This document shows positions 7,492-16,842 of a stretch of DNA of 64,000 nt, piece by piece. Both the position numbers and the translations under genes were made by a program. The notes under the pieces were generated by a model that did not search any database, was not told where the DNA came from, and saw only the letters and a list, made by a program, of their open reading frames with translations. Source of the DNA: Enterococcus_D sp050529585 (GTDB lineage: Bacteria; Bacillota; Bacilli; Lactobacillales; Enterococcaceae); NCBI RefSeq assembly GCF_050529585.1, contig NZ_CP172882.1, forward strand, positions 1,798,001 through 1,862,000. Direction: 5' to 3'. How positions within the stretch are numbered: the stretch's first letter is position 1; each line of letters starts with the position of its first letter.

Positions 7492-8997
7492 TTATTGTTG
7501 GGATTGGTAATCTGCAGTGTACTCTTCAATGATTTGGTCGCCACCGTTTTTGCGGAATGTTTCAACTGCAGCATCAAAACCATCGATTTCGATTTCCCCA
7601 GTCATGTATTGGTAATACGCATCTGCCACACCCTCGATCAAACTAGACCATGATTTATCATAGGTTTCTGATGTCAAGGCTTGTGCTGGATTGATCACTG
7701 CGAACGCTTCATTTTCAGCAATTTTTTCGTTGGCTAAATTGACATAAGGATTGCTTGATGGGAAAACTGTGACCAATTCAGATGGTCGTGAAGAAGAAAA
7801 TGGTTGTACTTCTTGCTGCCATTTCGTATCATCTAAACGAACATACACTCCGTCGTCGTCGATTTCATAATGCTCACCTTCGATACCTTGAGTCATCAAT
7901 GTAAATGGTTCTTCATCCATTAAGTCATTGATAAATTGTAAGACTACCTTCAGCTCATCTTCAGTTTTAACATTATCTTTTGGAATCGCTAGCCAGCCGC
8001 CCATACCGCCATTGGTATCAGAAAGAATCCGACGTTCTACATCGCCATATGTGATATCGTTGATCAATGCCCATTCCATATGTTCTTCAGCCGTCCCTGC
8101 TGCTTCATCGACATAATTCCGTACTTCTTGTAAGCCGCTTAAAACAATTCCGCCTTTTCCTTGAACGATATAGTTCTTTTGATCGTTCTTGGCCATAACC
8201 GCAAAGTCTGAGTTCATCCAGCCATTGGCATAGATATTACGGAACCATTCCATCGCTTCTTTATACTCAGGTTGCATAAAAGATGGCATGACTTCATTGT
8301 CATCTGTGATCGTGAACCAGTTGTCTGCCCCAAAATAGCCTGACAATGAACGGAAACCGACATTGAAAGATTCATCTCGTTCAACAAAACCAACAGTGTC
8401 ATCAACACCATTGCCATCAGGATCATTCTCAGTGAATGCCTGTGCCACTTTTTCAAGTTCTTCCAAGGTTGAAGGGACTTCTAACCCCAAATTGTCTAAC
8501 CAGTCTTTACGTACCAAGACACCATATCTGGCAATTGGTTTTTGATAAGGCACGCCATAAATTTTCCCATCAATACGAGACGATTCTAAGCGGTCTTCTG
8601 AAATGTTTGCCAAATTTGGATAATCTTTTAGGTAAGGCTCAACATCCCAGAACATACCTGAAGCCAATGAACTGCGGACAGTTGTATTCGTGATTTCAGC
8701 TAAACTGACAATATCTGCTAATGATTTGGAAGCCAGTGCTGCATTCAAACGTTCTGTTTTCGAAGCATCAGGTACCCATGTGAAATCAATATCGACACCT
8801 GTGTACTCTTCTAATTTTTGGGTCACTTCTCCAGACGGTGGGGCCGCCGTATGCAGCATCGCCATCCAAGAGACACTCGTTTTTTCTTCTGCCTCTGCAG
8901 TGCCATCATTGTTACTACTGCTGCTGCTGCCACTGCCACAACCTGCCATCAATAATCCTGCTGCAAATAATACCCCTGCTATTTGTTTCTTCTTCAT
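7492..8997 (-). CDS. Solute-binding lipoprotein of pectin-oligosaccharide importer
   Basis: A 501-residue extracellular solute-binding protein of the large LplA/YtcQ class. The signal peptide ends in a lipobox, LLMAGC, with the lipidated cysteine at residue 20, followed by a flexible serine-rich linker. It would deliver galacturonide oligosaccharides to the two permeases at the other end of the operon. It is the last gene before a terminator, starts 3 bp after the GH43 stop and has an AGAAGG site. No ATPase is encoded, so a shared MsmX-type ATPase is presumed. The ligand is inferred from the surrounding enzymes. Confidence 0.88.
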   Translation of the reverse strand: MKKKQIAGVLFAAGLLMAGCGSGSSSSSNNDGTAEAEEKTSVSWMAMLHTAAPPSGEVTQKLEEYTGVDIDFTWVPDASKTERLNAALASKSLADIVSLAEITNTTVRSSLASGMFWDVEPYLKDYPNLANISEDRLESSRIDGKIYGVPYQKPIARYGVLVRKDWLDNLGLEVPSTLEELEKVAQAFTENDPDGNGVDDTVGFVERDESFNVGFRSLSGYFGADNWFTITDDNEVMPSFMQPEYKEAMEWFRNIYANGWMNSDFAVMAKNDQKNYIVQGKGGIVLSGLQEVRNYVDEAAGTAEEHMEWALINDITYGDVERRILSDTNGGMGGWLAIPKDNVKTEDELKVVLQFINDLMDEEPFTLMTQGIEGEHYEIDDDGVYVRLDDTKWQQEVQPFSSSRPSELVTVFPSSNPYVNLANEKIAENEAFAVINPAQALTSETYDKSWSSLIEGVADAYYQYMTGEIEIDGFDAAVETFRKNGGDQIIEEYTADYQSQQ

Positions 8998-9000
8998 TCT

Positions 9001-10578
9001 TTAACCTTCTCTCTTTATATTCATGGAATCGTCAATCGATTGACTTTCCGTTTGATACCTAAAATAAGCAAAATCAGCATAACTGCCTGCAAATTGATTC
9101 AAATCTTGGGCACAAATCCCAATGAAGTTGCCTGTAAACCCACCTGAGAGAAAGAGTATCGGCTGTGTGCTCAACACTTGCCATTCTTCCTCTTGACGCC
9201 ATGAAAACTGTGCTTGATCAGCAGCAACCGCCACTTTCAAGTGAATGGGTTGATCTTTTAATTCAGCACACACATCAAGAAGTGTAAATTGTCCTGTATC
9301 ACACTTCATCATCCGTAAAACAATGCCTTTGTTTTCATCATGGGTCACAAACAGATACAAGTAATTTTGTTCATTTAAAAATAAAACCAAACCGGCCATC
9401 TGATTAAAATGACTTGGTGTATATTCCATTAAAGTCTCAGCCTCGAGATAGAAATCTTTTTGACGTATAGCTAATAGATGATTGTCAAAATTTGATTGCA
9501 AAGACTCGCCAGCAATCAACCTTAAATAACCTGGTCGTGTGCTTAAACAACACCACTGCTCGTTAGGAACAAGTCGGCGGCCATTCCATTCTGGGTCCAG
9601 TTTTTGATCGAAAGAATCAATAAACTGTGTGGCTTCTTTGACCGTGTTATTTGCAACAGGTAGTTTCAACCACCGATCCGCTATGGTATCGCCGTTTTTC
9701 AGACGCAACCACCCTGCATCATCCCAAACAACTTCTTGCAAAGCCGTCTCACGACCCAAAATAGCTGCCCCTTTAACAGGACGGGTCATGAGATAACTCA
9801 TGATCCATCTGTTATCCTCGGTTTGAACCAGACTCCCATGCCCAGTACATTGGAAAGGAGAATCTGAACGACCATTGGCTGTCATCATTGGATAGTTCGG
9901 ATCGACTTCATAAGGTCCGGTGATTCCTTTACTTCGACAAACTGTGACTGAATGTCCAGTGCCAGTACCGCCTTCTGCGGTTAACAGATAATAGTAGTCT
10001 TGATGGCGATAAAGATGCGGCGCTTCTGTTTTGGCCAATTCAGTCCCTGTGAAAATCTGGGTGATGGGACCAATCAGTCCTTCATTTTCCTTATACTCTT
10101 GCATCACGATACCCACTGATTTATTCGGTGTTGCTTTTCGGTAATCCCATAATGCATTCAACAGCCATTTGCGTCCATCTTGATCATGGAACAGTGAAGG
10201 ATCAAAGCCGCTGCTATTCAGGTATTTTGGTTTGCTCCAGGGACCTGTGATACTTGGTGCTGTCATCAAATAATTACGACAATCTTTAAAAGGACGGGTC
10301 GTATTGTGTACATTTGTAAATACACAATAGAACGTACCGTTATCATAACTGATTTGTGGCGCCCAAATACTGCAATCTGCTGGATTCCCTCTTAGATCGA
10401 TCTGGTCATGAAGAATATCAGTCAGGTGCTGCCAATTTGCCAAATCATTAGAGTGGTATATTCGAATTCCTGGCAGCCATTCAAAAGAAGAAACAGCGAT
10501 ATAATAATCCGAACCGACACGCAGGATATTCGGATCAGGGTTGAAACCTGGTAAAATTGGATTTTCGATCATGCCCAT
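9001..10578 (-). CDS. GH43 beta-xylosidase/arabinosidase
   Basis: A 525-residue glycoside hydrolase. The N-terminal five-bladed propeller carries FNPDP (base Asp15), SGFDPSLF (Asp126) and TEAPHLY (acid Glu185); SSFEWLPGIRIYHS is typical of the beta-xylosidase branch. The C-terminal 200 residues form the usual beta-sandwich. There is no signal peptide, so it acts in the cytoplasm. ATG 10578 overlaps the preceding stop as TGATG and has AGGAG 11 bases upstream; an in-frame GTG at 10590 lies inside that site. Next to GH28 it could strip xylose from xylogalacturonan fragments or arabinose from side chains; this is inference. Confidence 0.88.
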   Translation of the reverse strand: MGMIENPILPGFNPDPNILRVGSDYYIAVSSFEWLPGIRIYHSNDLANWQHLTDILHDQIDLRGNPADCSIWAPQISYDNGTFYCVFTNVHNTTRPFKDCRNYLMTAPSITGPWSKPKYLNSSGFDPSLFHDQDGRKWLLNALWDYRKATPNKSVGIVMQEYKENEGLIGPITQIFTGTELAKTEAPHLYRHQDYYYLLTAEGGTGTGHSVTVCRSKGITGPYEVDPNYPMMTANGRSDSPFQCTGHGSLVQTEDNRWIMSYLMTRPVKGAAILGRETALQEVVWDDAGWLRLKNGDTIADRWLKLPVANNTVKEATQFIDSFDQKLDPEWNGRRLVPNEQWCCLSTRPGYLRLIAGESLQSNFDNHLLAIRQKDFYLEAETLMEYTPSHFNQMAGLVLFLNEQNYLYLFVTHDENKGIVLRMMKCDTGQFTLLDVCAELKDQPIHLKVAVAADQAQFSWRQEEEWQVLSTQPILFLSGGFTGNFIGICAQDLNQFAGSYADFAYFRYQTESQSIDDSMNIKREG

Positions 10579-11015
10579 CAGTTTAGACACTCCTTTTTCT
10601 GAATAATATGACGTGGCTTAGGTTTGCGGATCACACATAAAGCTGCTGCCGCAAAGAATAAGAAAGCAATGGGGAATCCCAAATATTGTGTGCCGATCAA
10701 ACAAGCCATACCTGCAAGAACAAACACGCCTGCTGCAGTTTTCCGATAATTGCGATAGGTAAGCAAGAAATTAGCCACCACGATCAAGACGATCAGCAAT
10801 AGCAGCGTGAACCCAAACCAAGCGCCTAAGGTCTTAAATTGCATGAAGGCATCTTCGTCTGTCATTTTGCTGAATACCGAGGGAAAGATTTCCGTGAACA
10901 GTTCACTAAATTGGTCGATTGTCATTTGATTCACCACTAAAGTAAAGCCGCCTAAGAACACCACTGACAGTCCGACGCCAATCCAACCTAGCCATTGTTC
11001 TATACTTTGTTTCAT
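10578..11015 (-). CDS. DUF4064-like four-helix membrane protein
   Basis: A 145-residue integral membrane protein with helices near residues 10-30, 68-90, 97-112 and 114-130, resembling small DUF4064-type proteins. ATG 11015 overlaps the pectin methylesterase stop (ATGA) and has AAAGGAA upstream; its own stop overlaps the GH43 start. This tight coupling says it belongs to the pectin operon, perhaps as a membrane accessory of uptake. No function is known to me. Confidence 0.65.
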   Translation of the reverse strand: MKQSIEQWLGWIGVGLSVVFLGGFTLVVNQMTIDQFSELFTEIFPSVFSKMTDEDAFMQFKTLGAWFGFTLLLLIVLIVVANFLLTYRNYRKTAAGVFVLAGMACLIGTQYLGFPIAFLFFAAAALCVIRKPKPRHIIQKKECLN

Positions 11016-11896
11016 TGTACTTTCATTCCTTTCATATCGATCCAAGACGCCCGCTGCTGCTGTTTGGTATACGTACAAACATGTTCAGCAAAACATACTT
11101 GCTCCCTTTGGCGGGTTTTCCCCCAATCGGACCAGCCAGCCACATCAAGTGCATCATCGAAATGACAATCGAAAAAACACACTTTAGCTGGTACCCGCCA
11201 AGGCCTGCCCAGTGAATAATTTTTTTCACCAGTCACTCGACAATGTTCAAAAATAAATCCTTTTGCTTCCGGTGATGTAGCAGCGGCGGTAATGTAATTG
11301 TTTTGCTCAGTATTTTTGCAATGGAGATGACAGGAATCAAAATGAGCGTCACCTCCGCCAAAAATAAAATCAACGGTACCACTGATTTCACACGCCTTAA
11401 AATAGCGCCTTTGTTGCAGATAGATTTTTTGACACCAAGGACTGATCATCGGTGTTCCTTCTTTGGTATATTGCGGCAACGGGCCCAAACAAAGGGTATC
11501 TTGATAGGCAGTCAATCGACAATCTACAAAGTAAATATCGGTGCCTTCCAAATAGACTGCTACGGCTTGACCCACTTGGTTTCCTGGTCCGGCGGTATTT
11601 TCGATGGTTAATCCTTCAATCACAATGTCGCTGCCATTGATGAATAAAGTGGCGGTTTGAAATGTGCCTCTTGGCATACCATCTAGCAATTGATTGGCAG
11701 CCAAATCAGACTGTAAAACAGTATCTGTCTCGCAAATAATAGTTAAGTGATCATGATAAACTTTGACGTTTTCTCGATAAGTGTCGGCAGACACATACAT
11801 GGTACAGCTCAAATTCATCTCTGCGGCATAATCAACAGCTGATTGTATTGTAATGAAGTCATGCGTCAATGGATCTTTCCCAACAGTACATGTCAT
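11012..11896 (-). CDS. Pectin methylesterase (CE8), cytoplasmic
   Basis: A 294-residue carbohydrate esterase family 8 protein that de-esterifies methyl-galacturonate units. The signature residues are all present: GQAV (Gln110), YQDTL (Gln132, Asp133), GTVDFIFG (nucleophile Asp176) and LGRPWR (Arg231, Trp233). The start is ATG 11896, which overlaps the esterase stop as ATGA and gives the usual family N-terminus; a longer frame to 11929 only covers upstream coding sequence. Most bacterial pectinesterases are secreted, but this one has no signal peptide and so should act on imported oligosaccharides. Confidence 0.92.
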   Translation of the reverse strand: MTCTVGKDPLTHDFITIQSAVDYAAEMNLSCTMYVSADTYRENVKVYHDHLTIICETDTVLQSDLAANQLLDGMPRGTFQTATLFINGSDIVIEGLTIENTAGPGNQVGQAVAVYLEGTDIYFVDCRLTAYQDTLCLGPLPQYTKEGTPMISPWCQKIYLQQRRYFKACEISGTVDFIFGGGDAHFDSCHLHCKNTEQNNYITAAATSPEAKGFIFEHCRVTGEKNYSLGRPWRVPAKVCFFDCHFDDALDVAGWSDWGKTRQREQVCFAEHVCTYTKQQQRASWIDMKGMKVQ

Positions 11897-12777
11897 TTCC
11901 CTAGCTGGTTTTTCAAAAACCTGCGCCACAAACGTCTCATCTCCTTTGTTTCTTCATGGCCTCCTGCTACGCGCAGCGATTGCCAATGATCCGGTTGTCC
12001 CATATGGGTATAGATCTTTGTCAGATGGCGATCGAGCTTTTCGACACCACCTATTGGACAACCCGCATCTACTGTACCGACTAAACTTAATCTCGGTCTT
12101 GGCGCAATCAATTGTTGGATGTCTCCAGTCGACCAATCAGTCAAAAAATTAGGCAAGTAATAATAATAACCATGTTTATCTAAGCGGCCGGCGTCAATCA
12201 GTGCTTCGTAGTCGACTTGTGCGGCTATATCCACTACAACTTTGATTCGTGTATCCAGAGCAGCCAGCCACCAACTCATCAGCCCCCCCATCGACATGCC
12301 GATAGTCGCAACTGCATGATGGTCGATTTCTTTGCGAGAAAGCAAATACGTCAAGAACTGCTGATTGTCATAGATACGTTGCCCCCACAAGCTTTTGCCT
12401 TGCAGAAGAAATCGCTTGAACAGCTGGCTCTCTCCTTGAGCCCGTTCACCGAACCCCCACATATCGATGCAGCCCACAGCATAACCATCTGCAATCAGTG
12501 TGTCTAAAAAACTTGGTGTTTGTAAATAGTCAGCACCATTCAGCAACTCTGTTTTGCCATTAACAAAATTGCCGCCATGAGAATGATTGTATAGTACACA
12601 AGGTACTGGTTGCGATCGATGCGGATAAGCGAAATACGCTGGTACCAGCTCTTCTTGATTGAGTCTTAAAAGTAGATGTTCTAACGTATAATATTCATTG
12701 GTCGTGATGCTTTGACGCATCACTTCAGGCATCACTTTCATCTCTGGACCTAAGCAGTCACTGATCCTTTGTTTCAT
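11893..12777 (-). CDS. Alpha/beta hydrolase, probable pectin-oligosaccharide deacetylase
   Basis: A 294-residue alpha/beta hydrolase. The nucleophile elbow is GMSMGG near residue 160; the likely acid is in GTVDAG near 233 and the histidine in GGHEE near 272. NHSHGG near residue 65 gives the oxyanion-hole region, as in dienelactone hydrolase and acetyl-xylan-esterase-like families. It is cytoplasmic. ATG 12777 overlaps the GH28 3' end by 20 bp and has AGAAGG upstream; the GTG at 12789 is an alternative. Its place between GH28 and the methylesterase suggests removal of acetyl or other acyl groups from imported galacturonides; the true acyl substrate is unknown. Confidence 0.8.
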   Translation of the reverse strand: MKQRISDCLGPEMKVMPEVMRQSITTNEYYTLEHLLLRLNQEELVPAYFAYPHRSQPVPCVLYNHSHGGNFVNGKTELLNGADYLQTPSFLDTLIADGYAVGCIDMWGFGERAQGESQLFKRFLLQGKSLWGQRIYDNQQFLTYLLSRKEIDHHAVATIGMSMGGLMSWWLAALDTRIKVVVDIAAQVDYEALIDAGRLDKHGYYYYLPNFLTDWSTGDIQQLIAPRPRLSLVGTVDAGCPIGGVEKLDRHLTKIYTHMGQPDHWQSLRVAGGHEETKEMRRLWRRFLKNQLGK

Positions 12778-14092
12778 CCTCTGCCGCACCTTCTATATTG
12801 ATCAATCGTCCATTTGCATAAGAACGACTGATCGCGATGTCTTTTGCATGCTCCATGTGAAAGGCTTGTTTCACCCCTTGCAGATCTACACGATCGAATT
12901 GAATATTCTGAGCAAATCCTAGATAAAATCCTTCATTGGTCATATCTTCAATACCAGTCATCATTGCTGGTTTCCCAGGAGTTGGGTTCTCGGCCATCGA
13001 AATCGAAATATCATGAAAGGTGACTTCTGAAATCGATTGTTCAGCCAATCCATAGATAAACCCAGCTGCCGCGTGGACATTACGCGCGGTAATATCAGCA
13101 AAATGAATCCTTCTAAAATGAGGGGTTTCTTTCGTAATTGGGTATGGTTCTTTATCCCAGACATATTTTTCTTTGCCCCTTGGTCCACAGAAGTAATATA
13201 AATTCAAGGTAAACGGACATATCACCTGATCCATCACCAAGTTACTGACACGAATATCTTCAATGATCCCCCCACGTCCACGCCGAGATTTCAATCGAAT
13301 ACCTCGGTCTGTTTCTTGGAAGATACAATTGCTGATCGTCACATTGCGAATGTCCCCACTCATTTCACTGCCAAGAACAACACCGCCATGGCCATGAAGC
13401 ATTTGACAGTTGCTGATGGTGATATTCTCGCACGCTATTCGTTCAGCTGTATCTTCGGTCCCAGATTTGATGGCAATACAATCATCACCAACATCAATAT
13501 GACAGTTCATGATACGAACATTTTTACATGATTCTGGATCAATACCATCCGTATTCGGTGAGTCAGCAGGATTTTTGATCCGCAGGTTATCGATGGTGAT
13601 GTCTTCGCAAAGAATCGGATTGATCGTCCAACTAGGTGAGTTGATTACATGCAAATCTTTCAGATTGATACGTCGACAGTTATCGAAACTGATCAACTTT
13701 GGCCGTGGATACGCGAGTTGATCAGGATCTTGGCGGAAAGTTTTCCACCATTTCTGTCCTTGGCCATCGATTGTTCCATATCCCGTAACGGCAATATTCT
13801 CAGCATTTTCAGCATAGATACATGAAGCGTAGACTTCACGCTTGACCCCTTCCCAACGTGAAGTCACAACAGGATAATCTTTGGGATCATCTGAGAAAAT
13901 CAGCTGTGCACCGCTGAGTAGATGCAGCTCAATATTGCTTTTTAAAAATAAAGCACCTGTCTGATAAGTGCCAGCAGTAAATGTCAGACGTCCCCCGCCT
14001 TGTTCAAACAGTTGATCGATGTGGCTTTGGATCGCTGCTGTCATTTGTCCATTGGTTGTAGTTAATTGACTTGCTTGTAATTGAATGTCCAT
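12758..14092 (-). CDS. GH28 polygalacturonase, cytoplasmic
   Basis: A 444-residue parallel beta-helix polygalacturonase hydrolysing alpha-1,4-galacturonide bonds. Family residues: NTD at 180-182, DD at 203-204, GHG at 234-236 and RLK at 266-268 (the usual RIK with a conservative change). No signal peptide is present, which points to exo-type digestion of imported oligogalacturonides. AAGGAAGGA precedes the ATG and overlaps the stop region of the GH105 gene 3 bp away. Exo versus endo action cannot be decided from sequence alone. Confidence 0.93.
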   Translation of the reverse strand: MDIQLQASQLTTTNGQMTAAIQSHIDQLFEQGGGRLTFTAGTYQTGALFLKSNIELHLLSGAQLIFSDDPKDYPVVTSRWEGVKREVYASCIYAENAENIAVTGYGTIDGQGQKWWKTFRQDPDQLAYPRPKLISFDNCRRINLKDLHVINSPSWTINPILCEDITIDNLRIKNPADSPNTDGIDPESCKNVRIMNCHIDVGDDCIAIKSGTEDTAERIACENITISNCQMLHGHGGVVLGSEMSGDIRNVTISNCIFQETDRGIRLKSRRGRGGIIEDIRVSNLVMDQVICPFTLNLYYFCGPRGKEKYVWDKEPYPITKETPHFRRIHFADITARNVHAAAGFIYGLAEQSISEVTFHDISISMAENPTPGKPAMMTGIEDMTNEGFYLGFAQNIQFDRVDLQGVKQAFHMEHAKDIAISRSYANGRLINIEGAAEDETKDQ

Positions 14093-14095
14093 TTT

Positions 14096-15205
14096 TTATC
14101 CTTCCTTTGATAACGGCTGCAACAATAAACTTGCTTGTAAAAAGGCGCCGTATCCTTTGAAATCATTGGTAATGATTGGCTCACTAATATAGTAGACAAA
14201 TGAGCCGTCTCGTTTATCGGGACCGCCTAGTCCTGCTACTTCGCAATTTCTGATCAAGTTGAGCCAGCCTTCATTCGTGATAAAGACAAACTCTTCAATA
14301 ATACCTTGGTAGGTTTCAGCAGCAAAAGATTGCCATTTTTCAGAAATCACACCTAATTGAATCGCTTTAGCCATTGCATAACAGATCATGGAAGAAGCTG
14401 AAGCTTCAAGATAATTCCCTTTCTTATCACCTTTGTCTAATACTTGATACCACACATTTTCAGTCGCGCGCACTTTTGCTAGTGCTTGTAGTGTTTTTTC
14501 AAACATTTCTACTAGTGCTTCTTTTGGCACATCTGCTGGCAATAAAGCCATGGTATCGACCAATGCCATCATGAACCAGCCAATCGATCGCCCCCAAAAA
14601 TGGGCTGAACACCCAGTTTCAGGGTTTGCCCATGGCTGAATTTTCGCTTCATCCCACGCATGGTAAAGTAGACCTGTTGTAGGATCGACTGTTTGCTGGT
14701 AACAATGGGTAAATTGTTGGATCACATCCGCCAAGTCAGCTGGTTTATCAAAGGTGCATGCATATTCAGCTAAAAAAGGAGCACCCATGTATAACCCATC
14801 TAACCAGACTTGGTTGGGATAGATTTTTTTGTGCCAAAAACTCCCCTCTTTGGTGCGGGGCATTTCTTGCAGTTGCTGATATAAAAGATCCAATGCCAAT
14901 TTATATTTGTTTTCTTTCGTTTCTTTATATAGAAGAAACAGGAGTTTTCCGTTATTGATATAATCAATATTCATGGCATCAAAGGAGTATCCACGAATCG
15001 TGCCATCTGATTGAATATAAAAATCCATTGTCTCTTTGATGTAGTCAAGATACTTTTTTTCATTGGTTTGGTGATACGCTTCTTTGACTCCTAGTAAAAC
15101 CACCCCGATATCATAAGACCATTTGCCATGGTATCTTTTTTCTTTTGGTAATAAATCGTAGCGTTGAAATAATGTATCTAACGCGATTTGCGCATAATTT
15201 GTCAT
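14096..15205 (-). CDS. GH105 unsaturated galacturonyl/rhamnogalacturonyl hydrolase
   Basis: A 369-residue (alpha/alpha)6-barrel enzyme of the YteR/YesR type that removes the 4,5-unsaturated uronic acid left by pectin lyases. Recognisable blocks are FDAMNID (Asp81) and PNQVWLDGLYMGAPFLAEYA with the catalytic Asp136, then WGRSIGWFMMAL. It is cytoplasmic, about the family's normal length, and heads the hydrolase part of the operon. Its product, 5-keto-4-deoxyuronate, is the substrate of KduI encoded about 12 kb away on the same strand. Confidence 0.92.
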   Translation of the reverse strand: MTNYAQIALDTLFQRYDLLPKEKRYHGKWSYDIGVVLLGVKEAYHQTNEKKYLDYIKETMDFYIQSDGTIRGYSFDAMNIDYINNGKLLFLLYKETKENKYKLALDLLYQQLQEMPRTKEGSFWHKKIYPNQVWLDGLYMGAPFLAEYACTFDKPADLADVIQQFTHCYQQTVDPTTGLLYHAWDEAKIQPWANPETGCSAHFWGRSIGWFMMALVDTMALLPADVPKEALVEMFEKTLQALAKVRATENVWYQVLDKGDKKGNYLEASASSMICYAMAKAIQLGVISEKWQSFAAETYQGIIEEFVFITNEGWLNLIRNCEVAGLGGPDKRDGSFVYYISEPIITNDFKGYGAFLQASLLLQPLSKEG

Positions 15206-15228
15206 AAACGTTTTTTGTTCCTTTCTTT

Positions 15229-15858
15229 TTATCTGATAATCGTATCTGCAGCGTGCGCTTCCTTGACATGGATATCATGGAAAATTTTTTGCGCCGAAAT
15301 GGCGATAACTAAGCCGATCATACTGACACCCGCAACCAAAATAACAATGGGCAAGTAAGTTGCTATGAGCAAATACCCTACGATCAAAATCGTCCAGGTG
15401 ATGATCGAATAATGCAAATACCCAAATCCTAGTAACAAACTACCTTTTAAAATATCCTTCAATGTAGGATAATTGACCGCAGCCATCACGCTGTACACAT
15501 TTGTAAACATAAACAGCAAAGCAATCAGAAACAGCAAATTGGCGATTTGAATGTACCAAGATCCAGCAGCAAATAAATTGGTAACGACAATGCCCGTCAG
15601 AATCCCAATCAACCAACTGATCAAAACCGACTGACGAAAACGTTCTTTGCTATATCGAAAGAATGCCCGAATCAATGGTGGATGTTCCTTCAAACGCAAC
15701 CAGCGATCATAAGTTTTCATCAATGCATAAGTAGCTGGGCCAATTCCAAATACGACGCCACCCAGTAAGGTCACACACAACCACAACAATTGCAGCAAGA
15801 CCACTTTATAGATAGAAAGCAAGATATCATTGACACGTAAAATTTTGTCAAGATTCAC
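15229..15858 (-). CDS. DUF624 (YesL-like) membrane protein
   Basis: A 209-residue membrane protein with about five helices. The N-terminus (NDILLSIYKVVLLQLLWLCVTL) followed by GIGPATYALMK is diagnostic of DUF624/YesL. Genes of this family accompany LplB/LplC-type importers, and here it sits between the permease and GH105. The start is GTG 15858 with AGAGGTG upstream. Function is unproven; a role in importer assembly or sugar sensing is inference. A second DUF624 protein occurs in the other importer operon of this window. Confidence 0.85.
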   Translation of the reverse strand: MNLDKILRVNDILLSIYKVVLLQLLWLCVTLLGGVVFGIGPATYALMKTYDRWLRLKEHPPLIRAFFRYSKERFRQSVLISWLIGILTGIVVTNLFAAGSWYIQIANLLFLIALLFMFTNVYSVMAAVNYPTLKDILKGSLLLGFGYLHYSIITWTILIVGYLLIATYLPIVILVAGVSMIGLVIAISAQKIFHDIHVKEAHAADTIIR

Positions 15859-15873
15859 GCCAGCACCTCTTTC

Positions 15874-16842
15874 TTAATAGATTCCATCCTCACCGATTTT
15901 TTTGGCCAAGCGATTGGCAAAGATCACCAAAATCAAACCGACAAGTCCTTTGAATAACCCTACTGCAGTTGAATAGCTTAGCTGCCCATTTTGGATACCT
16001 GCTGTAAACACAAAGGTATCAAATATTTGCGCAACTTCACGGTTCATAGAGTTCATCAATAAGAACATATGCTCAAAGCCCATATCTAAAATTGAGCCGA
16101 TCTTTAATATCAAGAGTGTTACGATCGTTGGACGAATGCACGGCAAAGTGATATGCCACATTTTACGTAGTTTACCCGCACCATCCATATCAGCAGCTTC
16201 ATATAATTGCTCGTCGACATTGGTGATTGCTGCGAGATAAACGATCGTTCCCCAACCGGCACCTTTCCAAAGATCTTGGAAAATATACATCGGCCGCAGC
16301 CACGCCTTGCTGGTTAGGAAAGCAATTCGTTCACCGCCAAAGCTTTCTATAATATTGTTGATCACGCCACCTTCAGTCGTTAACAACACATAAAAAATAG
16401 ATACAACGATCACCCAAGACATGAAATGCGGCAAATAGATGATTGTTTGGATACTTTTCTTTAAACGACGGTTATTCACTTCATTCAATAGCAATGCCAA
16501 TAAGATTGGAAAAGGAAATGAAATAGTGATGTTCAAGAAAAACATGATCAATGTATTGCGCATCAACATGACAAAGGTATCTTCTGTGAACAAGCGTATA
16601 AAATGGGTCATACCAACCATTGGGCTATCTAAAATACCTAAAAAAGGTTGATAGTCTTGAAAAGCAATGACTAACCCACCCATTGGAATATACTTAAATA
16701 CAATGAAGTATAATATTCCAGGAAATAACATGAGATAGAGTGCTTTATTTTTTTTGATTTGTGCCCATTTTTTCTTTTTCATTCGAACTTTTAATTCTTT
16801 CTCTGTCGGTGGTGAGAAAGCGGTGTCTATTTTTGTTTCCAT
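15874..16842 (-). CDS. CUT1-type ABC permease (LplB/YteP-like)
   Basis: A 322-residue permease with six predicted helices and the EAA loop EAADMDGAGKLRKMWHITLP near residue 215, which contacts an ATPase. The cytoplasmic N-terminus is charged (KKKKWAQIKKNKA). It should pair with the LplC-type permease encoded divergently on the other side of the 16843-17060 regulatory region, and with the solute-binding lipoprotein at the end of this operon. ATG follows CGGAGGA. No ATPase gene is nearby. First gene of the minus-strand pectin operon. Confidence 0.92.
   Translation of the reverse strand: METKIDTAFSPPTEKELKVRMKKKKWAQIKKNKALYLMLFPGILYFIVFKYIPMGGLVIAFQDYQPFLGILDSPMVGMTHFIRLFTEDTFVMLMRNTLIMFFLNITISFPFPILLALLLNEVNNRRLKKSIQTIIYLPHFMSWVIVVSIFYVLLTTEGGVINNIIESFGGERIAFLTSKAWLRPMYIFQDLWKGAGWGTIVYLAAITNVDEQLYEAADMDGAGKLRKMWHITLPCIRPTIVTLLILKIGSILDMGFEHMFLLMNSMNREVAQIFDTFVFTAGIQNGQLSYSTAVGLFKGLVGLILVIFANRLAKKIGEDGIY

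Noticed and set aside
8885..8945. CTG/TGC trinucleotide run in the solute-binding protein gene
   Set aside because: It encodes the ordinary serine-rich linker after the lipobox cysteine, a common lipoprotein feature, not a separate repeat element.
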